Positions 54,830-64,000 of a DNA stretch of 64,000 nucleotides are shown here, in pieces. Both the position numbers and the translations under genes were made by a program. The first letter of the stretch is position 1, and each line of letters opens with the position of its first letter. Source of the stretch: Sabethes cyaneus (taxonomy: Eukaryota > Arthropoda > Insecta > Diptera > Culicidae); the NCBI RefSeq assembly GCF_943734655.1, contig NC_071354.1, forward strand, positions 174,440,411 through 174,504,410, in the 5' to 3' direction. The notes beneath the pieces are model-generated. The model was not told the DNA's origin. It saw nothing but the letters and a program-made list of their open reading frames with translations, and searched no databases.

Positions 54830-57800
54830 GATTACCTCGACTTTTAAACGAATGAAAATTCAAAACAAACTTGCAAGCTGTGTTAACATTTGAATACACT
54901 TTAAACGAAAAATATGCTGACACATCTGCGATTAATCCATTTTTAATTAAACACGTCCAAAAACACTGACAGTTATTGTTAGTACTTACCCAACATAATT
55001 CCAACGAAAAAGAAACAAACTAAAGATAAATTGAAAACTGCAATAAAAATAAAATTAAGCTGGAAGCAAAAAAAAAATAGATAATGCGCAACCAAAACCA
55101 AGCAAAAATAAAATACAAATGAAACGATAATGAAATTAAAATAAATTAATCTAAAAAATAGACATATTTTTTAGTGTAATAATACTTATTCAAAACATCA
55201 CCTTTTTATTGTCTCACATCCAGCCATCTGCTGAATTGCCGGTCAAAAGTGTACAAGTTGCATTTTTCCCAGCATGATCAAACTTGGTTAACATATTCCA
55301 ATCGGTTCGTAGTTAGTCATACACCGTTCAAATCTGTCAGCACACGTGCCGACATGGGGGTAATTACCTGGCAAACCTCTCGTTAGCCGGCCAACCAACC
55401 AGTCCGCCAGCCAGCCTGCCAGCCCAGGTGTCACCGGCACCGCACCGGTGTTGTATGTAGATCTACTCCTGCTGCCCCCAGCGAGCGGGTCTGATTCATA
55501 TTTCAAAGGTGTGCAGATTTTCAGTTTCTGATAATTCTGATGTTATAGTGAGGCTCACCGAGAGTGCATTGGGCAATCGTGCTTTTTGCCCCGTGCTACT
55601 GGCTGGCGTGTTATAAACGGCCGAAACGCTGCCATTCCGGTGCAAATCCATAAATGTATTAAATATGGACAGACAATGCTGCATTGTTGGTGGAAGTGTT
55701 TTTTTTTGCTTTATTCTCCTGGTCTTTGGAAGCGGTACTCTGTTTGCATGATTTATGCTACCCATTCCAAACAATAAATCTAAGTGCGCAGCTAACCAAC
55801 ATGTACTATTACAATGGCTAGTGAAACGGCTAATGTTTTGATACTAAGGATAATGTAACATTTCTATGAATACTTTTCTCTCCGTTATTATTGTAAGAAA
55901 ACCCCAAATATTAAAAGCTTCAGATTCTCCATCTAACTTAGACAACTTATTCAAATCTAAGTGAACGAACGAAAAAAAACAGAGCACAACGTCATACATA
56001 ATAATATAAACAAAACAGATGCAGCGTGCGTTGCATATGCAGATTTGGTTATTCTTCAACAAAATGTTAGAAATCGTGGTTACTCTCGAAACGCTCGGTT
56101 AGGTAACCTAAATACTCGGAAGTCGAAACCATGTTAGACGGGATAACTTGTAGCGAGTGCCGTAACTGCGACATTGTATAGAAGTTTTCCAGTGTGATTT
56201 ATTACAGAAACTTTGTACCGTTGTTCCGTGCGTCCGTAATGACGGAGTGGCAAAATAAGTGCACACGGCATACCGTCGTTGCGTATTTTCCAACATTCTG
56301 CCGGTGTTTAACATGGTTTTAACGTTGAATCCTTATGAATATTTTTCGATCTTTGTGAAGAACGTTGAAAGAATGTGACCAGTAGTAAATATATTTGTCG
56401 AGTTAACATTAATTTTTCTATCGTTTTGTAAGCCGTTTGGCTTTCAAAATTAGATTTTGAAACTCATTAATTTGGGAATCAATGGTTGAATGTGTTATTC
56501 TCTTTTATCTAGAACTTTTCACTATATGCAGACCCACAGTATAGAATTTGTGTGGAATCCAGCTTCGAAGTTTAAGAATTTCATAAGAATTAGCAAGCGT
56601 TCTATAAAAAGGCACACTTAGTATAATATTCCATTTTAATGAAGCTTCCAGCGATCTGTTCTGATTCCTTTTTTTCAGTTTAAATACGCCAAAGAAAATT
56701 CGACCCGACAGTAGTAAGACAAGCTTTATTAAAGTAAAATGAAAATGCTTTGAAACGGATTCGATAGAAGAAAATCCCTCCACTGTTTGTACAAATTTCA
56801 ATTAACCTCGTCAGCAAAAGCATGAACTGACAATGAAATAAATTGAAAACCGTATTGCCTAGACACCAAGAACCATTATTGCGGTTCAATCTAGAGGAAC
56901 AATCGTTCTTACAACGTGTTTGATGTTTTTTTTTACAATTTTGCTACACCCTAGAAAACACATCTAACAAATGTAGGTTCGTGCTGCGGCAACTAATTAC
57001 GGAATGAATTTGAGGGGCTGCTTAACTCATAATCGCACTTTAGAGCGATGGTGAAAACACACATAAAAAAAGGTCACCATGACCATGAGCAGGCAGGCAT
57101 GGCTAGCGAGCATACTGGTGTTAGTTTGGAGAAATGCTTCACAGTTTGAATAGAAGTGGTCATTAATTCGTGGCTAGTGGGCAACGAGATAAGACGCGGT
57201 AGATGGCACCAGCCATTAATCAGACTCTCGTTATCGCCATTGTAATCAGTGTGAAATCACGAGAGCATAATTTTCAGCGCTTCCCGCGTCGTACCAGGAC
57301 AAGTGGAACACCAGACGGTTTCAAATTGTGAAGAATATTCGAGTACATATAGTTTCGAGCGGAAAAAAATTGTACGAACTTTGTTTTGACTCCACGTTTA
57401 TTATGTGGTCAGTTTGTTTTTTTCATCACTTCATTTTTGCAACTTTTATTATTATGTAGAAAATATTCGTAAGGAAAATAGTGTATCCATCATATGTTAT
57501 GTTTGGGTCACATCAATTCAACCACCTTGAGGTTTTCATATACCTCATAGAATGAAAATATATGTCGAAAGGCAATATACTGCAGAAAAGTGAGGACCAG
57601 AAAAAACCAGAAAAATAATGTCCGAACTTTTATTCCGGTCACGTTTTACATATTGGATTTGGTCAAATAATTTCTACGCACATAGAATACAAGCAAGCTA
57701 AGGATTGCGGTCTGCGTAGGATGGCGGTAATGACGTTAGGGACGAAGACCTTCTCAGTTAATCTGAACTGTAAGTGAAACGTAAAATAATGGAGCACTTT

Positions 57801-58480
57801 ACAGAATACTTATTAACTTTGATCCTAGATTTTTTGTTTCAATCTTGCTGATATAAACAGAGTGCTAAAGTTTTAACAAAAATCTCAAAACAAACTGACC
57901 AAAACAAAATTAAAAGATTGTTGTTTGCATGATTTTCGAAGTTTTCAATTTAATTTTGGCCACCATCGTATTTCACTGATCATTTATACTCACCTCGATA
58001 AGGCAACATTGAAAATTATAACGAAAAATTTGATGGTCGCATCAGACGTAACATTCTGTTTTTTATCAAATTTAATAGTTAGATGTGTGTGTGTGTGCGT
58101 TTTTCCTTTGAATCATGTAAAACTATCTGCATTTACATAAACTAAACTGAGTGTAGCGTAGTAACCCGATGACATCGCGGTATACTGGAAAGTTGCCAAG
58201 CAGATATTGTCTCGTAGGATGGTTCATTCTCCTTTGTACAACACTCTATTAGTAGCATACACTGTCTCACACTAGGATTTATCGGATGATGCATGAATTA
58301 TTTAAACGTGATATCGCAAAGTCACTCCAGCACAAGGTCAATTTCAGACAGCTCGGTTGATTCATCATTTACGGAGTTACCTCCGGACAGCTGTGTTTCC
58401 CAATGCATATAAATTACACAATCAGCTGTGTTGGTTTCGGTTTGCTAATATTTTCCCTTTTTTTTTGTTTCTGTTTTCAG
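54830..58480. other. nmo: Unassigned intronic stretch before the second nmo exon
   Basis: No transposon recognised, which makes it the longest quiet stretch of this intron. GC-richer patches at 55330-55500 and 57000-57310 are candidate regulatory sequences (see findings). A TG run lies at about 58083-58098. Small ORFs have no known domain. Confidence 0.4.
57071..57085. promoter_or_regulatory. Nuclear-receptor-like inverted repeat (IR-3), candidate
   Basis: AGGTCACCATGACCA is two AGGTCA-type half-sites, inverted and spaced by 3, with one end mismatch. Such IR-3 elements bind steroid/ERR-type receptors in animals. This is a 15-bp motif match only, in an intronic GC-richer patch. Confidence 0.3.
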
Positions 58481-58536
58481 GTTCTATCAGCACTCGACAT
58501 CCTGCAGCCGCCCCACCTGGACTTTTTCCAAGAAAT
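58481..58536 (+). CDS. nmo: nemo / Nemo-like kinase, 56-nt internal exon
   Basis: Phase 0 at its start: VLSALDILQPPHLDFFQE, then two bases AT of the next codon (Ile in the family), so it ends in phase 2. It directly continues the KHEN of the exon at 42254-42383, giving the NLK order KHENVLSALDILQPPHLDFF. The acceptor has a long T-rich tract ending CTGTTTTCAG. The donor AATGTATCC is weaker than usual (GTATCC). If not spliced, the frame reads on through MYPFLQM to a stop near 58561, which would truncate the kinase. The following exon, expected to start with the YVVTEL-type hinge strand, is not in the window. Confidence 0.93.
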
Positions 58537-59318
58537 GTATCCTTTTTTACAAATGTCTAATAACATAACCTGTAAATAACCTAATTAATTATACTTCCTG
58601 GGTTCGAGATTCCATAATGATACTTAACACGTTGCTCCCTACATCACATTGAATTTAAAAGGTTCGATAACTTCCAATTAATTCACACAATGAAAAGACG
58701 AAAAACCGGAAATTAGTTTCGAATGCTTTGATGTATTAACAACAAATCAATATATTAGCACCTCTCTCGTTCGCTTATCGATGAACAGGCTCTTCATCCT
58801 TTGCCTTCGCGCACTCAAGATGAATGCGGATTTTCTGATCAAACCACTTCTAGCCGGAACGGAATTGATAAGTTTTATTTTGCTTGCACGTGAGTATGCA
58901 TCCGTTTGTGACTGCGATGCGACTTTCAATACTGCAGTTAACCGGAACGTTAACGTAGAACCAGAAATCTACTTTTTGGTGCCAAATGGCTCAAAAAATA
59001 ATCTCAAAATTTCGACACAGCGACGGTATGATAATTGATGACGGTTTCGCACTTCTGCATCGAGTAACCCATTTATCTAACTAAATTATACAACAAAAAT
59101 CAGATGTGCGATAACTAAATGATGAAATCATTTGACACGACCAGAGAACTTCAACGTAATCACTGAGCTAAACCGATTTATATCAAGTGCCGAGACAATG
59201 AGCCGATTTTTCAACAAAAGCTAGTTCTGTTATTTCAAACGGTTTTGACGTTAGATTACGCTTTATTTTAATTAATTTTATTCAAGAAAGGGATGGACGC
59301 TCACTTTTCACTTCACTT
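58537..59318. other. nmo: Start of the next nmo intron, unassigned
   Basis: No feature recognised. The ORF at 58781-59038 contains no known domain. Confidence 0.45.
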
Positions 59319-59510
59319 TTTACTTTCAGGACATCATATTAGACAAGGTTCAATGCTTTAACTATCAAGCAAGGGTTTTTTATTGTCTTTTCCTTCCCAA
59401 GACCGCGACGACAGATCTTAGAAAGAAAAATGACAAAGTTTCCATCCTCGACATATCAGAGATTATTTGTTTCGATTAAAGTTAGACCAAGTTGATGTCC
59501 TGAAAGTAAA
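59319..59510. mobile_element. About 192-bp MITE with 18-bp perfect TIRs
   Basis: Begins TTTACTTTCAGGACATCA and ends TGATGTCCTGAAAGTAAA; similarity of the arms continues for about 10 more bases with mismatches. A partial further copy of the same terminus lies at about 59575-59605 (CAACTTGATGTCTTAAAAGTGAAC), and a solo end at 9003-9020. No coding sequence. Confidence 0.7.
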
Positions 59511-59714
59511 CAATTTCATTAAAGAGCAAAAATACCCCTACTCTACAAGTGGCTATTAATCCTTTTAACATTGAACCTAGTTCAACTTGATGTCTTAAAA
59601 GTGAACAGTAATAGAAAAGTGTCCGACCATCACTTTCTTTTGTCCGGCTGATGTCTTTTATGAAAACAAGGTCGACGAAATATTAATGAATGTGACGTGA
59701 CGCGGCGCAATCCG

Positions 59715-60690
59715 CTTATCGAATCCATGCCGAATTCAGGAGCCGTCTCCACATTTCTCGGTCTGGGCTGCCGCCCGTAAACCCGCTGCTTTAGCATCCG
59801 TCAACAGCGCTCATACAACGGGTACGGGGTCTGCCTCGAAGTCGTCGGCATCTGTCGGGTTCTCTGCTAAATATTGTTTTCGCTGATCTCTCATCCGGCA
59901 TCCGTGCTACGTTGCCAGTCCATTGTAGCCTGCCGTGTTTTAATCGCTACACAATATCCGCATCTTTGTGTACTTGGTATATTTCATGATTCATGCGCCT
60001 GCGTCACACTCCTTCGTCTAATATGCCGCCAAGAGTTAATCGCAGGATCTTACGTCCATGTTTCGTGGCCGTATAGTACCACCGGGAGAATAAGAGTCTT
60101 ATAAAACGCGAGTGTTGTATGGAGTTGTGGGCTACGGGATCTCAGCTGGCAACGTAATCCGTAGAAGACCCTGTTAGCATCCGCTATCCGCCTTTTTACT
60201 TCACGGTACACATCGTTGTCACATGTCACTAACGTACCAAGGTAAACAAATTCGTCGACCACTTCAAAAGTATCTCCATCTACCACCACCGCAGTTCCAA
60301 CACCCAAAGGGCGCACTCTACCAGCCACAATAAACTTTGTTTTGGTAGAATTTAAGATAAGCCCTATCCTCGCAACTTCATCCTTAAGATGCGTGTACGC
60401 TTCTTTACAGCTCTATGGTTAACACCGATGATATCTATGTCATTCGCGAACCATAGGAGCATGTGAGATTTCGTGATGATGGTACCGTTTCTCTGCACAC
60501 AAAAGCAAAGTCTTGGGCTTGAACGTCTTTCTAAGACTTTAGCTTTGATCCTTCTTTAACGACAGACTTCACAGCCGGTCATTGGAGTACAGGATAATTA
60601 CGAGGCTAGTGCAACAATCCTACTGACTTTCTAGCAGCAAACTTCTCTGCACACCTGCCCTTCGAATAGCACCTTCCAATGCGATGCAAA
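59715..60690 (-). mobile_element. RTE/CR1-like LINE, RT box to ORF2 end, interrupted by a SINE, minus strand
   Basis: The catalytic box reads LWFANDIDIIGVN (about 60455-60412; usual FADDIDIIG, so one Asp is Asn). Then comes the open stretch 60328-60050: VVVDGDTFEVVDEFVYLGTL, REVKRRIADANRVFYGLRCQ, then FYKTLILPVVLYGHETWT. The C-terminal RRRMNHEIYQVHKDADIV and TGNVARMP-type blocks lead to 59715. Part of the family's upstream sequence resumes at 60655-60690, on the far side of the SINE insertion. Confidence 0.8.
60489..60654 (-). mobile_element. SINE-A insertion with 12-bp target-site duplication, minus strand
   Basis: TTCTCTGCACAC stands at 60489-60500 and 60643-60654. The SINE between them (60501-60642) is 5'-truncated, keeping GTCAGTAGGATTGTTGC, GTCCTGTACTCC-like, GCTGTGAAGTCTGTCG, AGAAGG and the tail CTTTGCTTTT (read on the minus strand). 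LINE sequence continues across the duplication (TTTCGTGATGATGG on one side, CACCTTCCAATGC on the other), so this is a clean nested insertion. Confidence 0.9.
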
Positions 60691-60956
60691 GCACTCAAAC
60701 ACGATCCTTGGGGTGTTCCATCTAACAGTTGTCTGTCAGATGATGTTGAATCGCTTAGTTTAACAACTTGGCTGCGTTGGTCGAGAAACGATGGCTTCAA
60801 ATCACAGGCTGTCGCCGAGAATCCGAATTCGTGGCTCAGTTTTTGTTGAAGGATTTGATGGTTGACGCGATTGAAGGCTAGCGAGAGGTCAACTAGCACC
60901 ATGACAGCACATCGGTGATTATCAAGGTTGCTGTAGATGTTATGTGTTATTTGCAA
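60690..60956 (-). mobile_element. LINE reverse-transcriptase fragment, Jockey/I-like, minus strand
   Basis: The minus ORF from 60956 reads MQITHNIYSNLDNHRCAVMV, LVDLSLAFNRVNHQILQQKL, then SQVVKLSDSTSSDRQLLDGT and PQGSCLSAL. These are the RT palm with LDLSxAFDxVxH (here AFNRV, so the Asp is replaced) and the PQGS motif. It stops before the YADD box at the junction with the LINE at 59715-60690. A different family from that neighbour. Confidence 0.8.
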
Positions 60957-61061
60957 GCTTCATTTTGCTCATCTTATACATACAGAGGCAGAACAATCTG
61001 CTTCTCACAACGATCAAGTGCTTTCATTTTCTGTTCAACCGTTTCCTCTCCCTCCGAACGA

Positions 61062-61196
61062 TGCCTGAATACTTTTTTTTTATTATAGTTACTTTAACCA
61101 GCTTGGGTCATTCGTGACTTCTACGAGGTTGGGATTTGAACCCAGGTCCTCGGCGTGAGAGGCGTGATTGCTAACCACTAGGCCTGCCTGAATACT
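61062..61196 (-). mobile_element. SINE-E (tRNA-Glu-like SINE) with 12-bp target-site duplication, minus strand
   Basis: TGCCTGAATACT stands at 61062-61073 and 61185-61196. The 111-bp element between them reads, on the minus strand, AGGCCTAGTGGTTAGCAATC (A box), CTCTCAC (Glu anticodon loop), GGGTTCAAATCCC (B box), GAAGTCACGAATGACCC, GGTTAAAGTAACTATAATA and an A-tail. Same family as 39733-39860, about 90% alike by eye. Confidence 0.92.
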
Positions 61197-61798
61197 GTTT
61201 TCTCTTACGACCACTCATCTTGCGCAGAAAGAGCACCACGACAAGCAGAGCTAATATTTTCTTCGCACACTGGAGACTCGAGACTTACGAGATTTACTTC
61301 GTGTCCCAAAGAAAATATGCGATAGGCAATTATATGGACTGGAACAACTTGCTCCGTGACCTTGAGAGCATGCATTCGGTAGCGTTCCGGCAGAAAAAGA
61401 AAGATGAAACCAAACTGATGCTCACTCGCTGGCAGAGCAAAGAAGCAAAGCACTGCAAAAGCAAAACAAAACTCGTCGCATCGGAGAAGGTAACATCCGA
61501 CTGAGAGAGAGCAGATCGATTCATCTTCTGCGCTTTGCCAATAAAATGCCGAGAATTGAGATTTTTTGCAGAGCACGGCAGAAGCCTGGTTATTTCTGCA
61601 AGTGCGGTTGTAGTGCTATATATGCTTCTCACACTCGCTCGCGTACGGGTCGGCATCGTTTGCTTCTAGCTCGACTTGCAACATTGCCGTAAGTTGTGCG
61701 TCCAATGACAATATTATGCTTTAAGCGAGATCCTTAAGCCAGTTAGCATTCGTCAACAACTTACCAGTTTCAAGTCAGTCACTTTAAGTTGGCTGGTT
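61197..61798. other. nmo: Unassigned stretch
   Basis: ORFs open on both strands over 61205-61656 (94-123 codons) have no recognisable domain. The dual openness argues for chance. No repeat recognised. Confidence 0.35.
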
Positions 61799-62049
61799 CT
61801 ACAAGTCACAAGGCCTACAAGGCGTCCCAGTTGGCTTCGAGGTATGACGCTGGCCTAATAAGCCAGTCGTCGTATGTTCGAATCTCTACTGGAAGAGGCT
61901 GTTAGAGTCAATAGGATCGTAGCAACTGGCCCTGTAATTGTCCTGCACTCTAACAGCTGGCTGCGAAGTCTGTCGTATAAAAACAGAAGGTCAAGTTTCG
62001 ATGACGCAATGTAGCACCTAGGCTTTGCTTTGCTTTGCTACAAGTCACA
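61799..62049 (+). mobile_element. SINE-A, full-length reference copy with 12-bp target-site duplication
   Basis: CTACAAGTCACA stands at 61799-61810 and 62038-62049; the element is 61811-62037 (227 bp). The head has an A box (TGGCTTCGAGG) and a perfect anticodon arm CTGGC-CTAATAA-GCCAG whose loop is that of tRNA-Ile(AAT), then the B-box core GTTCGAATC. The body runs GAGGCTGTTAGAGTCAATAG, GTAATTGTCCTGCACTCTAA, AGCTGGCTGCGAAGTCTGTC and AGAAGGTCAAGTTTCG. The 3' tail is CTTTG repeats (GGCTTTGCTTTGCTTTG), not poly-A. At least eight other copies are in this window, on both strands. Confidence 0.95.
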
Positions 62050-62059
62050 TAAAAATGTT

Positions 62060-63430
62060 CAAAATACGATATCGATGCCAATACAAGTAATCTGGAAAGA
62101 GTCTTATATGTGTCTGGTTTTCAAAAGCGGTGACCGACAAAATATTAAGAATTATCTAGCATAACTAGCCGGATTACCCACGAATGGCCGCAATAACAAG
62201 TGGCATAATATATCTAACGGCCGAATCACAAATGACCGAATCATAAAAGGCTGAAACACGAATGACCGAACGTCATATTCGACCGAAAATAATCACGGCC
62301 TTCAGCCTGCACAAATGTTGGGTAAATGCTGTCCTTACTCGCTGCCGCTCGTTCGGACTTAACTAAGGGATAATCCCTACTAGTCAGTAAACCTAGGAAA
62401 ATGCATGCACCTAAATAGTAGTGGCTTCTGCGGGGGTTGCCCCCCTCCCCCCCCCTCCCCGCAGTGGCTGGCGTTTCCGACGGGGGGTCACCGGCGCATC
62501 TCGCGGTCTGCGGCCGTCTCGCCCCTAATCATCTAGGAAACATTTGCTACTAACACGATCAATAGGCCTCGCACCCTATAATAAACGTAAATAATTCGCG
62601 CTTAGGCGAACAAAGAATCTGCAATCATCTATACTCTAGCCACCAAAATAAAAAATAAGACGCAGAGTATGTCTTGTTTTTCTGAAACTAAGATACAGAA
62701 TTTTACGAAAACCTTTTCTCCTGCACCTATCAATGACGCGGATCATCACAGAGCTGCGACTGGAACAAAAGGCAATAGAGGGGAAAATTTTAAAGGATTT
62801 TCAGGGGGATGTTTCAAATTCGCGGAGAGAAATAGATGAAAAAATTTATTCAAAATGTGTAAGGTCTAAAACATGAGCAATAAAAATGTTCTAGATTTGG
62901 GCATTTTGGGAAATTTCGTGATTCGGTCTTTCGTGATTCGGCCATTCGTGATTCGGCCTTTCGCGATTCGGCCTTCTGTAACTGTTGTTGGAATTCGGCC
63001 ATTTGGATTTCGGCCATTCGGTACCAGCTCTAACTAGCCTCTCAGCGTCGTGCAAACTATTCAAAATAATAGTAAGTTCTGTGATTCTTTCACATAGCTA
63101 TTATCTGTTGATCAAACACGGATTTATGCCAGGACGCTCCGTCTCCACTAATCTTCTAGATTTTACGTCGACTTGCATCGCTACATTGAGCAGAAGGCTC
63201 AAATCGATGTAATTTGAAGGCAGTGTATGACCGTATAGACCACCGAAATGAGAAAACATTCCCGACTTGGCGCTTCACAACATTTTTTTGAGTGGTTGAG
63301 CTGTTACTTATGCGGTCGAACATTACACGTACAGCTCCATTCCTGCCTTTCCTCACCATTCACAAACAAATCGGGCGTACCACAAGGCAGCAATGTGGGC
63401 CCTTTGCAATTTTCGCTATAATGTAATTAA
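62060..63430 (+). mobile_element. Jockey-type LINE RT, split by a DNA-element insertion
   Basis: Left part 62070-62170: IQVIWKESYMCLVFKSGDRQ, NIKNYLA, the start of the RT domain. The right part resumes at 63031: TSLSASCKLFKIIVSSVILS, then GFMPGRSVSTNLLDFTSTCI and SRRLKSM, frameshifted LKAVYDRIDH-like and LALHNIFLS, then SPFTNKSGVPQGSNVGPLQF near 63350-63415. Removing 62171-63030 plus one duplication restores continuous collinearity with Jockey RTs; that is all I claim. Stops and frameshifts make the copy inactive. Confidence 0.85.
62162..63039. mobile_element. 860-bp DNA element with 9-bp target-site duplication
   Basis: TAACTAGCC stands at 62162-62170 and 63031-63039. The element is 62171-63030. 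Its ends carry opposed arrays of short repeats: left, GGCCGAATCACAAATGACCG and AACACGAATGACCGAA; right, TTCGTGATTCGGCCATTCG repeated four to five times. The terminal inverted repeat proper is short (CGAATGGCCG within 20 bp of each end). The centre holds a C-rich run (62440-62460) and no transposase. A 9-bp duplication fits Mutator-like (9-10) best; 8 bp, as in hAT, is possible if the first T is chance. Confidence 0.85.
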
Positions 63431-64000
63431 CTCCGATTATAGCTTAGTTCGATTAACACATACCTTTAAGCTTTACTTAATTTCTGCTCTTTCCTTTGTC
63501 ACCATCACCTTCTTCTACCGTCCCCTCCATCGACTGAAAAACTACCATTAAAAAATTAGTTTTTGGATAGTTTTAGGTGCTACCAACTCATAAGCGTGTA
63601 GGGCGCTATATCTCTGCATATTAGCGTTGGTAAGAGGACATGCTTATCAACTAAGGAACTATATTGGCTCGTGTCATTATCCCTGATTCTTATTTTCAGG
63701 TATAATAAGTTCAAGTTGTCACGTAGTTTTCGAGCCGTAAATCTAGCATGTGCATTTGTTAAAAAGGTATTTTGTATAACTTAATTTTCGTAATTACTGG
63801 CTTTACAAGAAAATTTTCGAATATTCAGGTTAGTCTCATATAACTGGTGCTCACATACTTACATTGTTCATCTAGCTCCCCCGATTTACTAACAACAATT
63901 CCTTTCCCGACATACTTGTGAAGATGCAGAGGATTCCCTGGTCTTTAGTAGCAACACGTATTGGACTAACATTCCTTCCCATCCCACCAGAACCCGCATT
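63431..64000. other. nmo: Unassigned stretch to the window end
   Basis: The first ~170 bp could be the 3' noncoding end of the Jockey element; the rest is AT-rich with nothing recognised. The following nmo exon was looked for and not seen. Confidence 0.4.

Larger units (their letters stand above)
42384..58480 (+). other. nmo: nmo intron, 16,097 bp, transposon-rich
   Basis: Bounded by GTAAGTA at the 5' end and a TTTTTTTTGTTTCTGTTTTCAG-type polypyrimidine/AG at the 3' end. The flanking exons join in phase 0 to continue the kinase reading frame (KHEN then VLSALDIL). It contains at least one SINE-A outside and one inside a pogo-like element, two Jockey pieces, an RTE/CR1-like tail, the R3 element and mariner-type remnants. 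Intron size and load fit large mosquito genomes. Confidence 0.9.

Noticed and set aside
61205..61656. Coding exon from ORFs of 94-123 codons on both strands
   Set aside because: Frames on opposite strands overlap fully, with no familiar motif. Chance openness in low-stop sequence is more likely.
22090..62460. Poly-C runs all on the plus strand as a strand-bias signal
   Set aside because: Only about four independent sites, one of which is a tandem array, and a G-rich run also exists near 21305. Chance cannot be excluded.

Overview
The window reads as AT-rich animal nuclear DNA, most likely from a mosquito (Culicidae). The only host gene I can name is nemo / Nemo-like kinase (NLK), on the + strand. 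It is represented by two short coding exons, 42254-42383 and 58481-58536, separated by a 16.1 kb intron. They encode the N-lobe of the kinase domain: the catalytic-Lys strand, the alpha-C helix and the start of the next strand. The exon carrying the glycine loop, which must come before 42254, and the exon that must follow 58536 were not found. The window is therefore almost certainly intronic nmo sequence, or nmo intron plus 5' flank, loaded with transposable elements. All annotation was made by eye from sequence and translation, with no alignments or database searches.

Layout. 1-42253 (upstream of the first nmo exon): copies of a tRNA-Ile-like SINE, decayed Jockey-type LINE fragments (4.6-6.4 kb, 35-36 kb), an APE/RT LINE of a second type (12.5-14.25 kb and 17.8-19.3 kb) directly followed by a Mos1-like mariner remnant, several MITE or foldback elements (15.3, 21.6 and 26.1 kb), two repeat families also seen elsewhere in the window, a ~145-195 bp tandem array with poly-C runs (37.05-37.77 kb), and a tRNA-Glu-like SINE with intact target-site duplications (39.7 kb). 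42384-58480 (nmo intron): another SINE and Jockey fragment, a 2.6 kb pogo/Tigger-like DNA transposon with 28-bp terminal inverted repeats and CENP-B-type remnants, a 946-bp DNA element whose second copy lies inverted at 22.1-22.6 kb, a Jockey fragment, an ITmD37E-like Tc1/mariner pseudogene and a second mariner fragment. 58537-64000 (next intron): a cluster of nested insertions in which a SINE sits inside a LINE, a tRNA-Glu SINE follows, then a full-length tRNA-Ile SINE, then a Jockey LINE split by an 860-bp DNA element with a 9-bp target-site duplication.

Every element ORF I could read is broken by stops, frameshifts or deletions, so I see no autonomous transposon. The most informative content is the nemo exon pair and the set of insertions whose duplications can be read directly (39.7, 60.5, 61.1, 61.8 and 62.2 kb). 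These define two SINE families and one DNA-element family precisely. Stretches listed as unassigned contain only AT-rich, non-conserved-looking short ORFs.
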